Assembly (NCBI GenBank): GCA_002900995.3
Contig: CM035304.1
Location: 4,174,494-4,238,493, forward strand
DNA length: 64,000 bases
Direction: 5' to 3'
Origin: Ganoderma boninense
Lineage: Eukaryota > Basidiomycota > Agaricomycetes > Polyporales > Polyporaceae
The notes beneath the pieces are model-generated. The model was not told where the DNA came from. It saw only the letters and a list, made by a program, of their open reading frames with translations, and did not search any database. Shown here piece after piece: positions 35,192-46,259 of this stretch. The stretch's first letter is position 1. Each line of letters opens with the position of its first letter. The position numbers and the translations under genes are program-made.

Positions 35192-36990
35192 ATGGATTAG
35201 GCACGGGAGCTCGCCACTGCTAATCCGACTTTCGAGCAGAAGCGGGCGGTACAGGCTTGAGAAGAGTACCAGGCTTCGGATCAAGAGGCTCGTCACCTCG
35301 AGGAGGAAGAGCGCCAGCGGCAAGCGGCGGAGGTCAGGCATCTTCAGGAAAAATAGGAGCAAGAGGAGGCGGACCAGCGTCGTCAGGACGAGGAGAGCGT
35401 TTACGGCAGGGAGTGCGTCCTGCCGGTGCCGGGCAGACGGGGTCTGGCAATAAGGCTGTAACGTCAACCGTAGCAAGTACCTCCATTTTTCCAAATATCT
35501 GGCGGGAGTTGATCAGCGCGCGCACAGATTACGGAATATCAGAGTACGCCTTGACTCAGACTGCGCTGAGTGACCCCGCCAAACTCGTTGGCTTCTGGAC
35601 TTCATCCAAATGCATGCGAGGCGCGAAGTGGCGCGACAACTCGCTCTTGCGTCCGTTGCGGACGACACCTCGGTAGGCCTTCACGGAGCTTTGGACCCGA
35701 CCACGAACTCCTTCTCCTTCACGCGGGTCTCTGCTGCCGGAAAACCCGGTCGGAACGTGGTGCCCGACTCGTGCTTAACTGTGCGCCAGCTCTCTGAGGC
35801 GAAGCACTTTTTGCGAAGTACGCGGAGCACAGTGGCTGGGATGCGGCGCACATCCAGGCCTTCGTGGTCCTCATAATGCGCCTTGAAGGCCACGACGCCC
35901 TCCGTCGCTATCCAGGATTCGGAGAGCGGACACTCGTCAGATATTCGCATACATCCATCGCGAGTACCACGCTGCGCTGGCCTTGAAGGTGTTTCAATCA
36001 TAAATGAAGCCCGTGTTGATGGAATAGTCAAGGAGATGATCAACTTCGCTGCATTGAAGACCCTCGAGGATGTCAGGAAAGTGACGGAAGCGGTGCCTTT
36101 TCCCTTTCCCCTCCTCATCGTCAGTAGTACGGCGTGGATTCTGGGACCACTCAGTCATCCCCGCTCTCTCGTCAGCACGCCGCTCAAATCCCTCCCTCGC
36201 AACGTCAGGAATCTTCGCTTCTCGTAGGGCAACGTCAGCCCAGCGGTGCTCGAGATCGGTATTGAACCGTCATACCGCGGCCGGGCTCCTCGTTGTTTCA
36301 GAGCAGCGCACTCGGATCAGCGACATCCGCCTGCGCAATCTGCCTTGGCCGCCACTCGCGTCAGACGCGAGACTGCAATGCCGACAAGTTCTATTACCGC
36401 GACAAGGTTGGCGCCTTCGTTCGTCGGGGCGAAGGCGGCAGAGGTCTTTGTCGAGCCTTCGACGGCTCCAGAGTCTTCCTGCGGTTCAACTTCCCTCGTG
36501 GCTGCGAGAACCGCTCCTGTACCTTTGGCCTCCACCGTTGCTCTGGCTGCGGCAGCACAGATCACAGCGCTCAAAGCTGCTCTCTCAGCCACGAGACGGT
36601 AGCCCCGAACGCCGCTTAGTGCAGATGGGTGGGAGTGCCAACTTCACGCGACCGACTTCATCAACGTATACCCTCCTATCCCTTCTTCTCTTCGTATTGG
36701 CTTCGACATTGGCGTTCCCCCGATCTATTTGACCCTCACTCCACCTAATAGCCAGACGGTTGCCCTGCAAGGTGATGCCTTTCGTGACCTCGTGCTGAAG
36801 GAGCGAGGCCGTGGTCGGTACTATGATCCCTACCTCGTTCCGTCATTGAATCTGTCCTCGGACCTTTCCAAACGTCTCCATTTTCCCTAATACTAACACC
36901 ACACAAGCCTACTGCGCCTCGACTTATCCAGAATCTCTCATACCCCTACACTCCTAGACCCAGTGGCATCTCATCCATTAATTCTTGTAT
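35192..36990 (+). pseudogene. Degenerate retroelement gag/linker fragment
   Basis: ATG at 35192 opens a coiled-coil-like frame (HLEEEERQRQAAEVRHLQ) broken by TAG, TGA and TAG codons without frameshift. Further on, after more breaks, a frame at 36293-36619 encodes a Cys/His-rich module: CAICLGRHSRQTRDC, then GLHRCSGCGSTDHSAQSC. Next, in another frame near 36660-36880, comes FDIGVPPIYLTLTPPNSQTV followed by a GRY-type motif. Agaricomycete genomes carry many elements with this order, a zinc-knuckle-like gag end followed by a linker into reverse transcriptase, often of the DIRS/tyrosine-recombinase kind. No RT motif was found here, so the class is an inference and the fragment is dead. Confidence 0.5.
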
Positions 36991-37180
36991 CGACGCTTGT
37001 CAGTACCCCTGCACTTGGGGAACTTTTTCTGCAGTTTCACTAGTCTTGGCTATGATACCGCCTGCTTACCAGTGCGCAATTCGTGACATCTCGGAGGCGT
37101 TGCGCTCGATACCCCTACATCCTTCCCAGTGGCCTGGCGTGGTCGTTGGCAACGGCGATCAAGTGCCCCGACCCCCGCCT

Positions 37181-37216
37181 CGCCGGCCATCATCCCGGCC
37201 GGGATGATGGCCGGCG
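37181..37216. repeat. Perfect 36-bp palindrome
   Basis: CGCCGGCCATCATCCCGG is followed directly by its exact reverse complement, with no spacer. Outward bases do not continue the symmetry. Confidence 0.95.
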
Positions 37217-37449
37217 CGCATCCCGTGGCATTGGGCGCCGTCTCTCTCTGCGACATTCCTGCTCCCTGTTGGACATTTCGCGCAGCAGTCATTTTATTCT
37301 CCATCCTCCGCTGTGCAGGCTCCTGACTCTCAGACATCTGAACTCGTGAACGTGTCGTCAAGACCTCCTCTTCAAGGTCAAGGCGAATATACCATTCATC
37401 CCTCTAGGGGTCACTTGCCGCAAGCAGACACAATCCAAGGGGCGTCGTA

Positions 37450-38430
37450 ATGAAGCGGCCGATTTGGAAGCTTCCTGAAGAGCAGAAGCGCGATGTGGAG
37501 AGTGTGGAGGACGAGTGGAGAGAATATGTGTTCTCAGCGAAAGGCCAGATAGAGGAGATGTGCCAGGTAAGTCCAGTATGCTCCTCTTTCGACTCCGCGA
37601 GCTCGTCCTGCCTCTGGGAGTCCTATCTTTTGTCCTCTCACAGCCTTCGTATGTTTGCAGCGCACCGTCATCAAACATAGTATGCAATCCGATGTTCGCC
37701 GTGTCTTACTCGTGGGCGTCGCCCGCGCGCTCATAGGGCCCCACGTCGAAAACCTGTCCACCGTCAGGGTGGACAAGCTGTGAGTGCTCGTGTGGACAGA
37801 CAGTCCAGCTTCCAACGTATGCCTCGATCCGATGCTGATGGAGCTGCCGCCTGCGAACAAGGGGAGTGCCAGAGCTCGTCGACGGACGGGACCCACATTC
37901 AGGAGCGCCCCACGAAGGACAAGGCAAGGTCCGCGTCCTTCTTCTCGACCCTCGGTCCCCTTCAGCTTCTGCTGTTTCAGACCGCGTTTACGACAACTTT
38001 CGCGCTAGATGAGGCTCGTGCGGCGCAATCGACCGTTACATTGGAGAAATCTTGTACGAGTCTCACTGTTTCTCACCATCCACCCATCCCTTCACTCTCC
38101 CCTTGCCTCATGCGGGTATAAATCGTACCTCTCGACCCACTGTCCATCGTTGGCAGTATCACTGATCGTACCGTTGCAGCACTTCATCCACGAGTTCCGT
38201 GCGGGCATGCTCCAGCGCGACCTCATGCGTGGAATACAGTCGAGATGGAACCGTTTAACCGCCTGTGAGGAGTGCTTTGGATATCCACAGAGGTGCGTGC
38301 TCCACACGTTCGCTACGTCTCGTACGTATTCTGACCGATGCGTGCCGTGCGTAGAGAGCCAGCAAGATCGATCTGCATGGGTATGCACAGCACGCCCATG
38401 TTCTCCGATGCGGACACTTTCGTGAGTTCG
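37450..38430 (+). CDS. Hypothetical spliced gene with C-terminal Cys cluster, partial model
   Basis: Exon 1 (37450-37566) starts at ATG and ends at a GTAAGT donor; it encodes MKRPIWKLPEEQKRD and a helical stretch. Exon 2 begins at 37661 after a TTTGCAG acceptor and runs to a GTGAGT donor at 37780 (VLLVGVARALIGPHVENLS). Later exons are uncertain. A plus frame at about 38170-38425 reads HEFRAGMLQRDLMRGIQSRW and then a Cys cluster (CEECFGYPQRC, later CVPCV) that resembles the one in the gene at 28059-29070. If joined, the protein would pair an N-terminal helical part with a C-terminal zinc-like module. Function is unknown; the model between 37780 and 38170 is not resolved. Confidence 0.4.
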
Positions 38431-38960
38431 GTGCTCCGTCTGCGGAGTCTCGAAATCACTCATCATAAGTAGCATGTGGTGTGGAACAGAGGTTTTCGTC
38501 GAGTGCGAAGACTGACGAGCTTGACTGTTGGTATCTCCTTCCACATCTCGCGGTATCGATGCTACACTTTGGTCGCAACTGGAATTGAGCATGTGTAGTT
38601 TTACATCTGAAAAAAAACCCATCATTCTTCCTTCTTTTTCTAGGACCGAGACCACTGGTTTCTAGCCTTCCGCAATAGACGTTGACGAATAGTGTTGTCT
38701 GTTGGAAAGGTCGGGCCTTCCATCTTCACATTCCTGGGGATTGAGAGGGGAGGTGGTTGAGATGGTGTAGCGAGATGGCGTATGCTAGAGGGGGGGGGTT
38801 GACTGAATTGCCCGAGGGGGGGGAAAGAATAGGACCATGTCGCATTAGACGCCGACGCGCGTCTGGCCGGCACTCGTCGTCGACTAGAACATCGCAGCAA
38901 AAGGCTATACAATGACACGAACCGACTACCGCATAGCCGATATAATGGGAGACGGGAATA

Positions 38961-40730
38961 CTACATCTGTGCGCACAACTCAGACCATTTGCTGAACAAC
39001 CCGATACCTCGATCCCATCGTTCCTTCGCCGTTTGTTTGAACGTACAGCCTGTTTCCTTGAAGCTTTTCAGAGTCTGGTGGCCACACTCGACCCACTGGA
39101 AGAGCCCACCTGCCGAGTACTGAATTAGAGCATAGCGAGTTTCATTCCTCCCTGCAAGAGGAACATTCGAGTGGCGTAGGATCGCAGAAGGCATGAAAAT
39201 CGTGGATCCGGGCGGAAACTCAATCGCCATTTTGAGGTCCCATAGGATCAAGTGCCCACCCTTTGTGGGGTCGTAGTTGCCAAATGCGGTGATAGCGCAC
39301 CAACCCGGGTGCCACAGCTTGCGAGCCAAGGTTACACGTCGCGCATGCGAAGACGTCGTTTTTGAAGTTGCGCTTAGGGTCCTTGTCGCACAGCGCGTCC
39401 AGTGTTTCGCCATAGAACTCGTGGAGCCTCGGAGCGAACATCTGCATACTTGCTGTTGTACGTCAGCCTAGACAGGATGACAGGAGGGACGGCGAGGTAA
39501 TTTACTGTTGGCCAAGTTGGCAACCCGGAGCATGGTCGTGGATTGCAGTGCCGCATCAAGGATGGCCTGATTGTGCGGGGTATGGGCAAGGTTGCCGACT
39601 CGCTTCGAGAATGCTTGAATGGAAGCGCGCTTGCAAAGTTATGGGCAGACCTACCTGCTGCCCGCCTCCGAAAGATATTCCCGTCGCAACGGCAGGGAAT
39701 TCGCCCCGGCGGTGGTCAACCTGCGACTTCTTGAAGTGTAGGTTTCATGCAAGTACTCGAAAATGAAGCACATTTTACGTTGAACCTCACCTCGCCTGAG
39801 CCGGGATCCTTGTCGAAAAAGGGACCGCCTAATAAGGCGAACACAACATCGTCCCTATCGACAACTGGGCGGGCATCGCTAACTGCGGGTCACTCGGAAG
39901 TCAACACGCAGTGAAATGGAAGACTCACTTGACAATCTCGATGCCCTGCTGCCGAAGTTCCTCAAGCGACTTGGGTTCGCGGTCTGAGGCGGTCTGCTTG
40001 TAACGCTGAGCTTGGAAAGCAATGGTGGCGACCGCAGCGTTGTCCATCTTCAGGGAAAAGTCGGCCAAGATAGGTTCAGATGTATAGTCTGCAGTGTCGG
40101 CGGGGGCGACGTCGGTGTCAGCGAAAAGCAGGTCTTGCATGTCTGACGCGCTCTCTAAAGCACGTATAGCGTCGTGGGAGGCGCGGAGGGGAACGGCAGC
40201 ATCTCTGTGCCGCTTTGCAGCAGCTTTCAACCGACGTTTGGAACCGGACGGGTCTTGAAGCTTAGCGGCGGTAGCGCGTCTGCGCTTTTTTGCGTACTCC
40301 CTGGCATGCATTTGATGCTTAGACGCTGTCTGGGCAGTCGCTGGTGGAGGGGATCTTCAAAAACAGGAAGGGAAGGAATAACGATGACATCGTCGGGAGC
40401 TCGAGGGTTTCCAGGGGTCATGAAAGTATCCCCCTGAAATGTGGCCAGTACCGCGTCGTCCTCGTCTGGAGGGGCGTGTGTAGCGTCCACGTCCTCGACG
40501 AGCACAGCCTGGACATGGCCGGCGAGATCGAAGTCTGGGGGTGCGTGGAGAGGCGGACCGAGATCAGTGATCCATGACGCAAAAGTTGCACCGCTGTGAG
40601 TCTTTCGATACGCCACGTGAGTAGAAAAAATAACATAGATACTGGTTGACAGACCTTGCGGGAAACAAAATGCCTGAAGGGAGAAAGGACAGTAGGTGAG
40701 AGGAGACCTTGAAAGCCGGCGGATGGCAGG
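38961..40730 (-). pseudogene. TET/JBP-like 2OG-Fe(II) dioxygenase, disrupted
   Basis: Reading down the minus strand: an N-terminal Asp/Pro-rich part (to about 40340), a basic helical stretch (AREYAKKRRRATAAKL), then EEL..GIEIV, an intron, and DARPVVDRDDVVFALLGGP. Next come HRRGEFPAVATGISFGGGQ, MQMFAPRLHEFYGETLDALC, and the core GWCAITAFGNYDPTKGGHL-ILWDL, ILRHSNVP and ETRYALIQYSAGGLF. This is the layout of the fungal 2OGFeDO (TET/JBP) family, whose members oxidise 5-methylcytosine and are greatly expanded in mushrooms. Candidate ligands H, D, H and R are present. The frame shifts between CNLGSQA (about 39330) and HPGWCAITA, with apparently missing residues, and a second shift may lie near 40350. 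I infer an inactivated copy, unless a short exon was missed. Confidence 0.68.
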
Positions 40731-42657
40731 GATCAGAAATGAGAGCAAAGGGTTGACGTAGATGGAGGCTGCGTCGGACGAGGACGGGAAGCAGAAGGGG
40801 CTTGCGCACATTCACTTGCCTTTCGCAACCTCCATGGCAAAGGAAAGACGCACCTTTGAGACCCATAGTCTACCTACCAAACGGCCAAGCAGGCCCGGAA
40901 CACTGGACGGACGGACGACGTTGGTGTTGAGCGGGCGAGCGAGGTCAACGTCAAACGGATTAAGGAGCTCGACTACGTGGAGGCCGTACGAGCGGGCAGA
41001 GAAGGATGATACTGGGCGAGGGCGATGCCGGGCGGGCGAGCGAGATCGACGCCGGAGGGACCGAGGAGATAGTCGCCGGAGAGACCGAGGAGATCGACGC
41101 TGGACGAACAAGGGATGAGTTGGGACAGTCCGCCGTTGGAGCGGTATGTAGGGTAGGGCGAGGGTGGTGCCGAGCGGGGCATTGGCGCAGAGGTCAACAT
41201 TAGGCAGTAGGACTGCAATACGGTGGCCGGGGATGATGTCGGAACTGTGAAGATACGGCGGTCGAGACAGGGATAGACTGTTCGTATAAGCAGATTCAGC
41301 ACAACAATGTATGTCCGCAACATGAGAGGCAGCACTTACTAGATATAGGAGGGAGAGCCGCGCGGACGATTTGCCGAGACAGTTCGCCGTTGATTGTGTG
41401 TCTTCGGCTCTTATGTGACATCTCGAGGGCCATTTATCAACTGCAGGGACGTATGCCTGGCCACTTCAGTTGAAGACAGTGAGCGGGAGCGACGCAGCTG
41501 AAGGGCCAACTTGCAAGTAAGTTGGGGTCGAGTGCAGTCGCATGTTTGCTGACCAATTGGCTCGGAATGTGCCGAGTCGCAATGACGTGACGTCATCTCG
41601 ACATCTTGCCAAGCTCCTTTTGAATCTAGTAGATAGTAACTACGCGAGCTCCTAAATCGCTTCAAACGCTGCTCATCCCCACGATGCAAGTAAGTTCAGC
41701 CTGTGGGCAGATTATTAAAGGCCTGACTAGACCGTCATTTATAAGATGAGACGCGTCTCAGGCTCGGACTAGGCCCACGTCGACGCGTCTCGTGGTGACT
41801 TGTTGCCTCCAGCTCGTTCCCTTGTAGTGCCGAGGTCGTAAGCAGACATCTAAACACACTTGTCGTCACCCATGATGCAACTGTTGCAAGTTGCATCTCG
41901 GGTTGCAGTTGTATTACAGCGGTTGCATCTCCGGCGTCCTGGTGGCCCGTCTCTACTTCTACATGAGGCGTCGGGTTACTTGTCTTCCCAATTCTAGATT
42001 GCACATTTGTGGCACGCACAGAATATGGAGGTCGACCATCCACTGAACTCGTCGTAGTCCTCTACCCAGCACAGGGAAGAAAGTCATGTATGTATTCATA
42101 TTATGCACATCTTGACAAGTATTTCTAGTACTAGCTATACAACGTGGGAGATATATGGCGCTGGAGTCACATACGGGAGTACTACATAACAAACTAAAGG
42201 GCACGTACAGAGGCCAGAATCTGAAATACCAGTTGCGAAGCAAAAACCAGAGGGCAGGGCAAGCGATGAGAGTCGAGGTGCCCGCGCACCATCAAGCAGG
42301 TCTGCAGTATGGACAATCAAGCAACGGGCAAGGCGGTCACCTGTCGTAGACGAGGTGATGGCGCGCCGGGCTATGGTGCTTGCGCGATCATGGGACAGGG
42401 TGGTCGTAGATGAGGCCGTGAGTCGCGCAAGAGGATGAGGGGCTCGCGCGCGGAAGGGGGGAGGGACGCGGGAGATGAGGGGTTCGTGCGCGTATGGACG
42501 AAGCGGTCGCGGACGAAGTGGTCATGGATACGGTGGTTGTGTGATATAGTCAAGGTAATTGTGGACAAGATAGTCGCGAACAAGGTGGCGATACATGTAG
42601 ATGAGGCGGTCGCGTGCAAAAACAATTGTTTGTGCACTGGGGTAAGGCGACAAGTAG
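40731..42657. other. No supported gene
   Basis: Frames of 60-130 aa on both strands have no motif. A short internal repeat of GACCGAGGAGAT-type sequence lies at about 41045-41110, and a GGTCGCGGACGAAGTGG-type imperfect repeat at about 42480-42610 (the latter abuts the cyclin 3' end). Confidence 0.35.
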
Positions 42658-43793
42658 CTACCAGATGCAAGGACTTGCGCGTGCAAAGATGTCGGCACAC
42701 TTCTCTTTCTTGAGGACCGCAGGGGTGTTGCAAACCGCCACGTACGCGTACGCGAAGGCGGCGTTCGACGACGAAGCACCCGGCGTGTGGGAGGTCATTG
42801 TCAGTGGCTGTGAGTTGACGGTTATGGGAGTGCCAGTTGCCCCCCTGCTCGAAGCCCCGACTGAGTGACCTTCATACCTAGTTGGTGTTGAGGACGACAC
42901 GCTCGACGCAGGGGATGTTGCCGTTGACATTGAGGACTTGGGAGTATCAGCAGTTTCAGCGGTGTGTGGCTGGGACGAGACAGAGTAGGGGCGTGCGCTG
43001 GTGTACGTCGGTATTGGCTTTGGCGGCGAAGTCGATTGGGGCTGCTGCGAGCACGCGGTGATGGAGAGCGCGGGTGTGTCTGTGTCCGCCTGCACAGTGT
43101 GCGGCGTGGTGGAGGGCATGGGGGAGGGGGCGGAGCAAGGGAGGACGTAGGTCGGATATGGGCCAAGACCTTGGAAGTCATGGCGCACCTTCTCCTCGAA
43201 ACTCTTGAGTGTATTTTGATCAATGTACAGTTGCCACCTCAAGTACGAGCACATCTCGCGCTCCATCTGGTTGATCTCCGGGAGGGTGAACATTTTCTGA
43301 GCAATCATTGACCATGATGGATTAGAATACGTGGCGTCGTAGATACCCTTCGCAGCTATCATAAAAGCTGTAAGGAATAGCCGATGCCCTGAGGAGCCTT
43401 GCACTGTCGGGAAACGATATTTTAGGCGTTGAAGGAGGTAGAGTGCCGAAAACATAACAGATGAATGGAGTTGCACACGGCAAAGGGCATAGGCGATGAA
43501 ATTCGCAAGGGGAGGAGGAGGAGCTAGAGCGACGCAAGCTGAACGTGACGGCAGATCTGGACATGCGAATAAATGAGTCACAAATCGTGCAGAGAGTTCG
43601 GCGGTCTCTTTGTAACCGTAGTACGGATACTATGACATTGAAACGAAAGTGTCAGTACCCAAATGGGTAGGTTTTAGATGGCCTTCCGTATACTGACCTC
43701 CGCTCGTAATGAACTTGAACCAGAGGACACCGTAATCTGCCTCTTCAAAGGAGGGAGTTGAGGGGCAGTGAGTGGAGCGCAGACGATAGCCAT
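42658..43793 (-). CDS. Pho85-type (PCL/PHO80-like) cyclin, 355 aa
   Basis: Exon 1 (43793-43698, 32 codons) starts MAIVCAPLTAPQLPPLK and joins exon 2 (43629-42658) through a 68-nt GT-AG intron in frame. Exon 2 begins YPYYGYKETAELSARFV and contains a cyclin box: FSALYLLQRLKYRFP, HRLFLTAFMIAAKGIYDATY, NPSWSMIAQ, EINQMEREMCSYLRWQLYID. This helix order and the SNPSW and N-MERE motifs are typical of PCL-type cyclins that activate the CDK Pho85 in cell-cycle entry and nutrient signalling. The remaining C-terminal half is a Ser/Thr/Pro-rich tail with no domain. The frame is unbroken. Which Pho85 branch it serves cannot be told from sequence alone. Confidence 0.85.
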
Positions 43794-45599
43794 GGGGAGG
43801 GTGTCACTGGGAGAGGACAACGGAGGCAGGCGGCCAAAGGGGAGACTTGCGGTGGAAGGAGAGCAGGATCAGTGTCTTATTATAACGCTATCCACGTTTG
43901 CAAGGAGGTCTTTGATGTACCCGGACGAACGTGTCAATTCGGCCACCAACAGATAGAGGATAGACAACAAGACATACCGTCGGCCAGCCTGAATGGATAT
44001 AATAAACTCTTCCTCGACTTGTACCTGGTTATCTAGTTTGAAGCTTGATAGTGTTTTCTACGCTGCGTGCAGAGTAAAAAGCATGGATGTTGAGGCGGAT
44101 TATTGGGGGAGGAAGGGTGACAGCGAGCAGGAGAGCGAGAAGGGCGCGCCAGGAATTGAATACGTAAGGCTCTGCCCCAGACAAGCTTCAACATTGCTGT
44201 ATATGCACCTCGACTTCCTGCTTATAAAGACTTATCCAGCGTATCCTTTCGCAGGATTTGTTCTCAACGCCAATGCCGCTGCACAGGCATGGGATAATCA
44301 TCTGGACTTAGGAGGCGAGCTTTGTCTTGAGGAATCAGGCCTTGTAGTCCCTCTACGATCCGGAGCGAGCCTAGCAACGCGACCACGGTCCCTCCGTGCC
44401 ATTAGCAGATGTTTCCGCAATTGGAACAAAGATGCATCGTGAGTTTGCGCTGCCTGTCATCCGCTGTGGTTCGATCAACTGTTCCGGCACCCTGACTGAT
44501 GTAAAGTACTTATGTTCGCAGTGGTGGTGAAACATCACTCTTCCCAAGTTAAGGAACTCACAACTACTTCAACGAATGACCTTACCGCGTTCAAATTAAG
44601 ATCACACGACCATGCACGAAGAGAGTCGCCGCCAGATCGGGCGAGCCGACTCCTACGCCCTGACCCGCTTCAAGCTCCACTGGGACCGCGCGCTCGGACA
44701 CATGCTCCGCCACGAACTCAGGGACAGCAAGGCCGTGTTCGGCCAGCCGGCATCGCGGCTCGGCTTACAGGCTCGGGGCGTAGAGTTCGACGGGCGCGAG
44801 AGGTGCAATATGCGTAGCGTAGGTTTCATATCCGAGACCACGTTGAATGCAGCCTTCTGCACCTCCTAGGGTTCCTCTTTGGTGCGTCGTTCAAATATGG
44901 CTTCTCCCATTACGTACACGCAACTTGATCCGCTGATGGGGGACCCTACGGCGTAAAAGCAGACGTCAATCATAATGTCCGTCTTCCCTCCACGCAACTT
45001 GAACAATTATATCCACCGTCTGCGTTCGGGAGACAAGTGTAGAGAGTACTTACACAAAGTCATTCCCATCAAGTACATAGCGCTGAGAAAAGGGTAGTCA
45101 GAGTCACATCAATCAATGCTTCCTTGGACAGCACACAAGGATCTGCAATGATAGGCACGCTCTCGTTGGTGTGCCGGGAAGAGTGTGCACAGGGTCTAGC
45201 AGCGTAGCCGACGCTGATGAGACCCCGAGACGCCTAGAGGCTGTCTTCTTCAAGTTGGTGTGGGGTGTCCCTTGCGCGCAAGGCTCGACGCCTACAAGGT
45301 GCGACGCAAGACTGGAGGTTCGCGCGTCAGTTTATCACTCGCGTAGGAAATAGTTGCAATATCGCAGGTTCGGGGCCCGCGCGCCACACCAATCCATCTC
45401 TGCAGGTGGAAGGTTCACTCGCGCGGATGGCGCGACGCGTCGCGTTCGTGCTCCTCGGCCTTCCTGGCACGGGTTATACCGAGCTTCTGGAGATGTCAGC
45501 GTCGGCAAGCCGCTGGAAATCTTCGCACAAGCAGGGCAGCCGGTGGCTCCATAAGTACCTGTAGTAGCCTGTAGTTCATCAGTTATGAACCTAAAGGGG
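43794..45599. other. No supported gene
   Basis: Includes a 149-aa plus frame (43993-44442) and an 85-aa plus frame (44612-44869), both unrecognised, and no convincing splice chain. Confidence 0.35.
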
Positions 45600-46259
45600 A
45601 GTTCTGAATGTCAGAACGTCTAAATTTGCGCCGAGGAGGCCGCGGTCCTAGACAGGCTCAAGGTGCGTTCATGTCGAGGAAGACGTCGAGGCAATCTCAC
45701 ACGGGTCGGCGAACTATAATACGGAAGATCTGCCTGGCTCCAGTAGGTACTGCATGGAAGTGCTCACAGGAGGTTTGCGCGCTCATGTACGGGTGATGAA
45801 TCAGAGCTGTTGCCAACAACAACGCAGAATATGTGGCCTCTTTGACCAGCACGCATGCTTGGTTCAGAATATAGAACGTGAGGTCATGTCGGACGCGAAG
45901 TACGAGCTGCAGCTATTAGGCTCCTCAGGCTGGTTCCTTGAGGCTGTGGCCTCGATTAAACTCGGTCTATCTAAGTTCGGGACCATTCTATCCACAATGC
46001 CATACTTATGGCGGGAGGTCTGCAGCCGCGCCAAGGCGCCATTACTCGGCTTCTAATTCATGCAGCAACTGTATCCGGGCGCTGAGTCGCTTAATCAGCA
46101 GCCGCCCAAGGAGTTCTCAGCTTCCATCTCTTGCATTAGTGCTACATGACGCTGACAGATCCCCCACTTAATCCCTTCCCTCCGGGTCTCACACCGCCCA
46201 TCCGCTAAGTTACCTGGCTCTTACGCAGACCCCCACCACGATCCTCCCCGCCTGACGAA
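45600..46259 (+). other. 5' flank of copy C, diverged homology to copy B flank
   Basis: Blocks such as GTCTAAATTTG and GCCGCGGTCC (45620-45655), GTGCTCACA (about 45760) and GGCTGGTTCCTTGAGG (about 45928) match the sequence at 17300-17690 in the same order. The shared flank shows that the duplication unit was larger than the gene. The N-terminal part present in copy D (MASIKIEPSF) is not readable here. Confidence 0.6.

Noticed and set aside
38761..38830. Runs of nine or more G as a regulatory or telomeric signal
   Set aside because: They are isolated homopolymers without a repeat unit and may be length-uncertain in sequencing.
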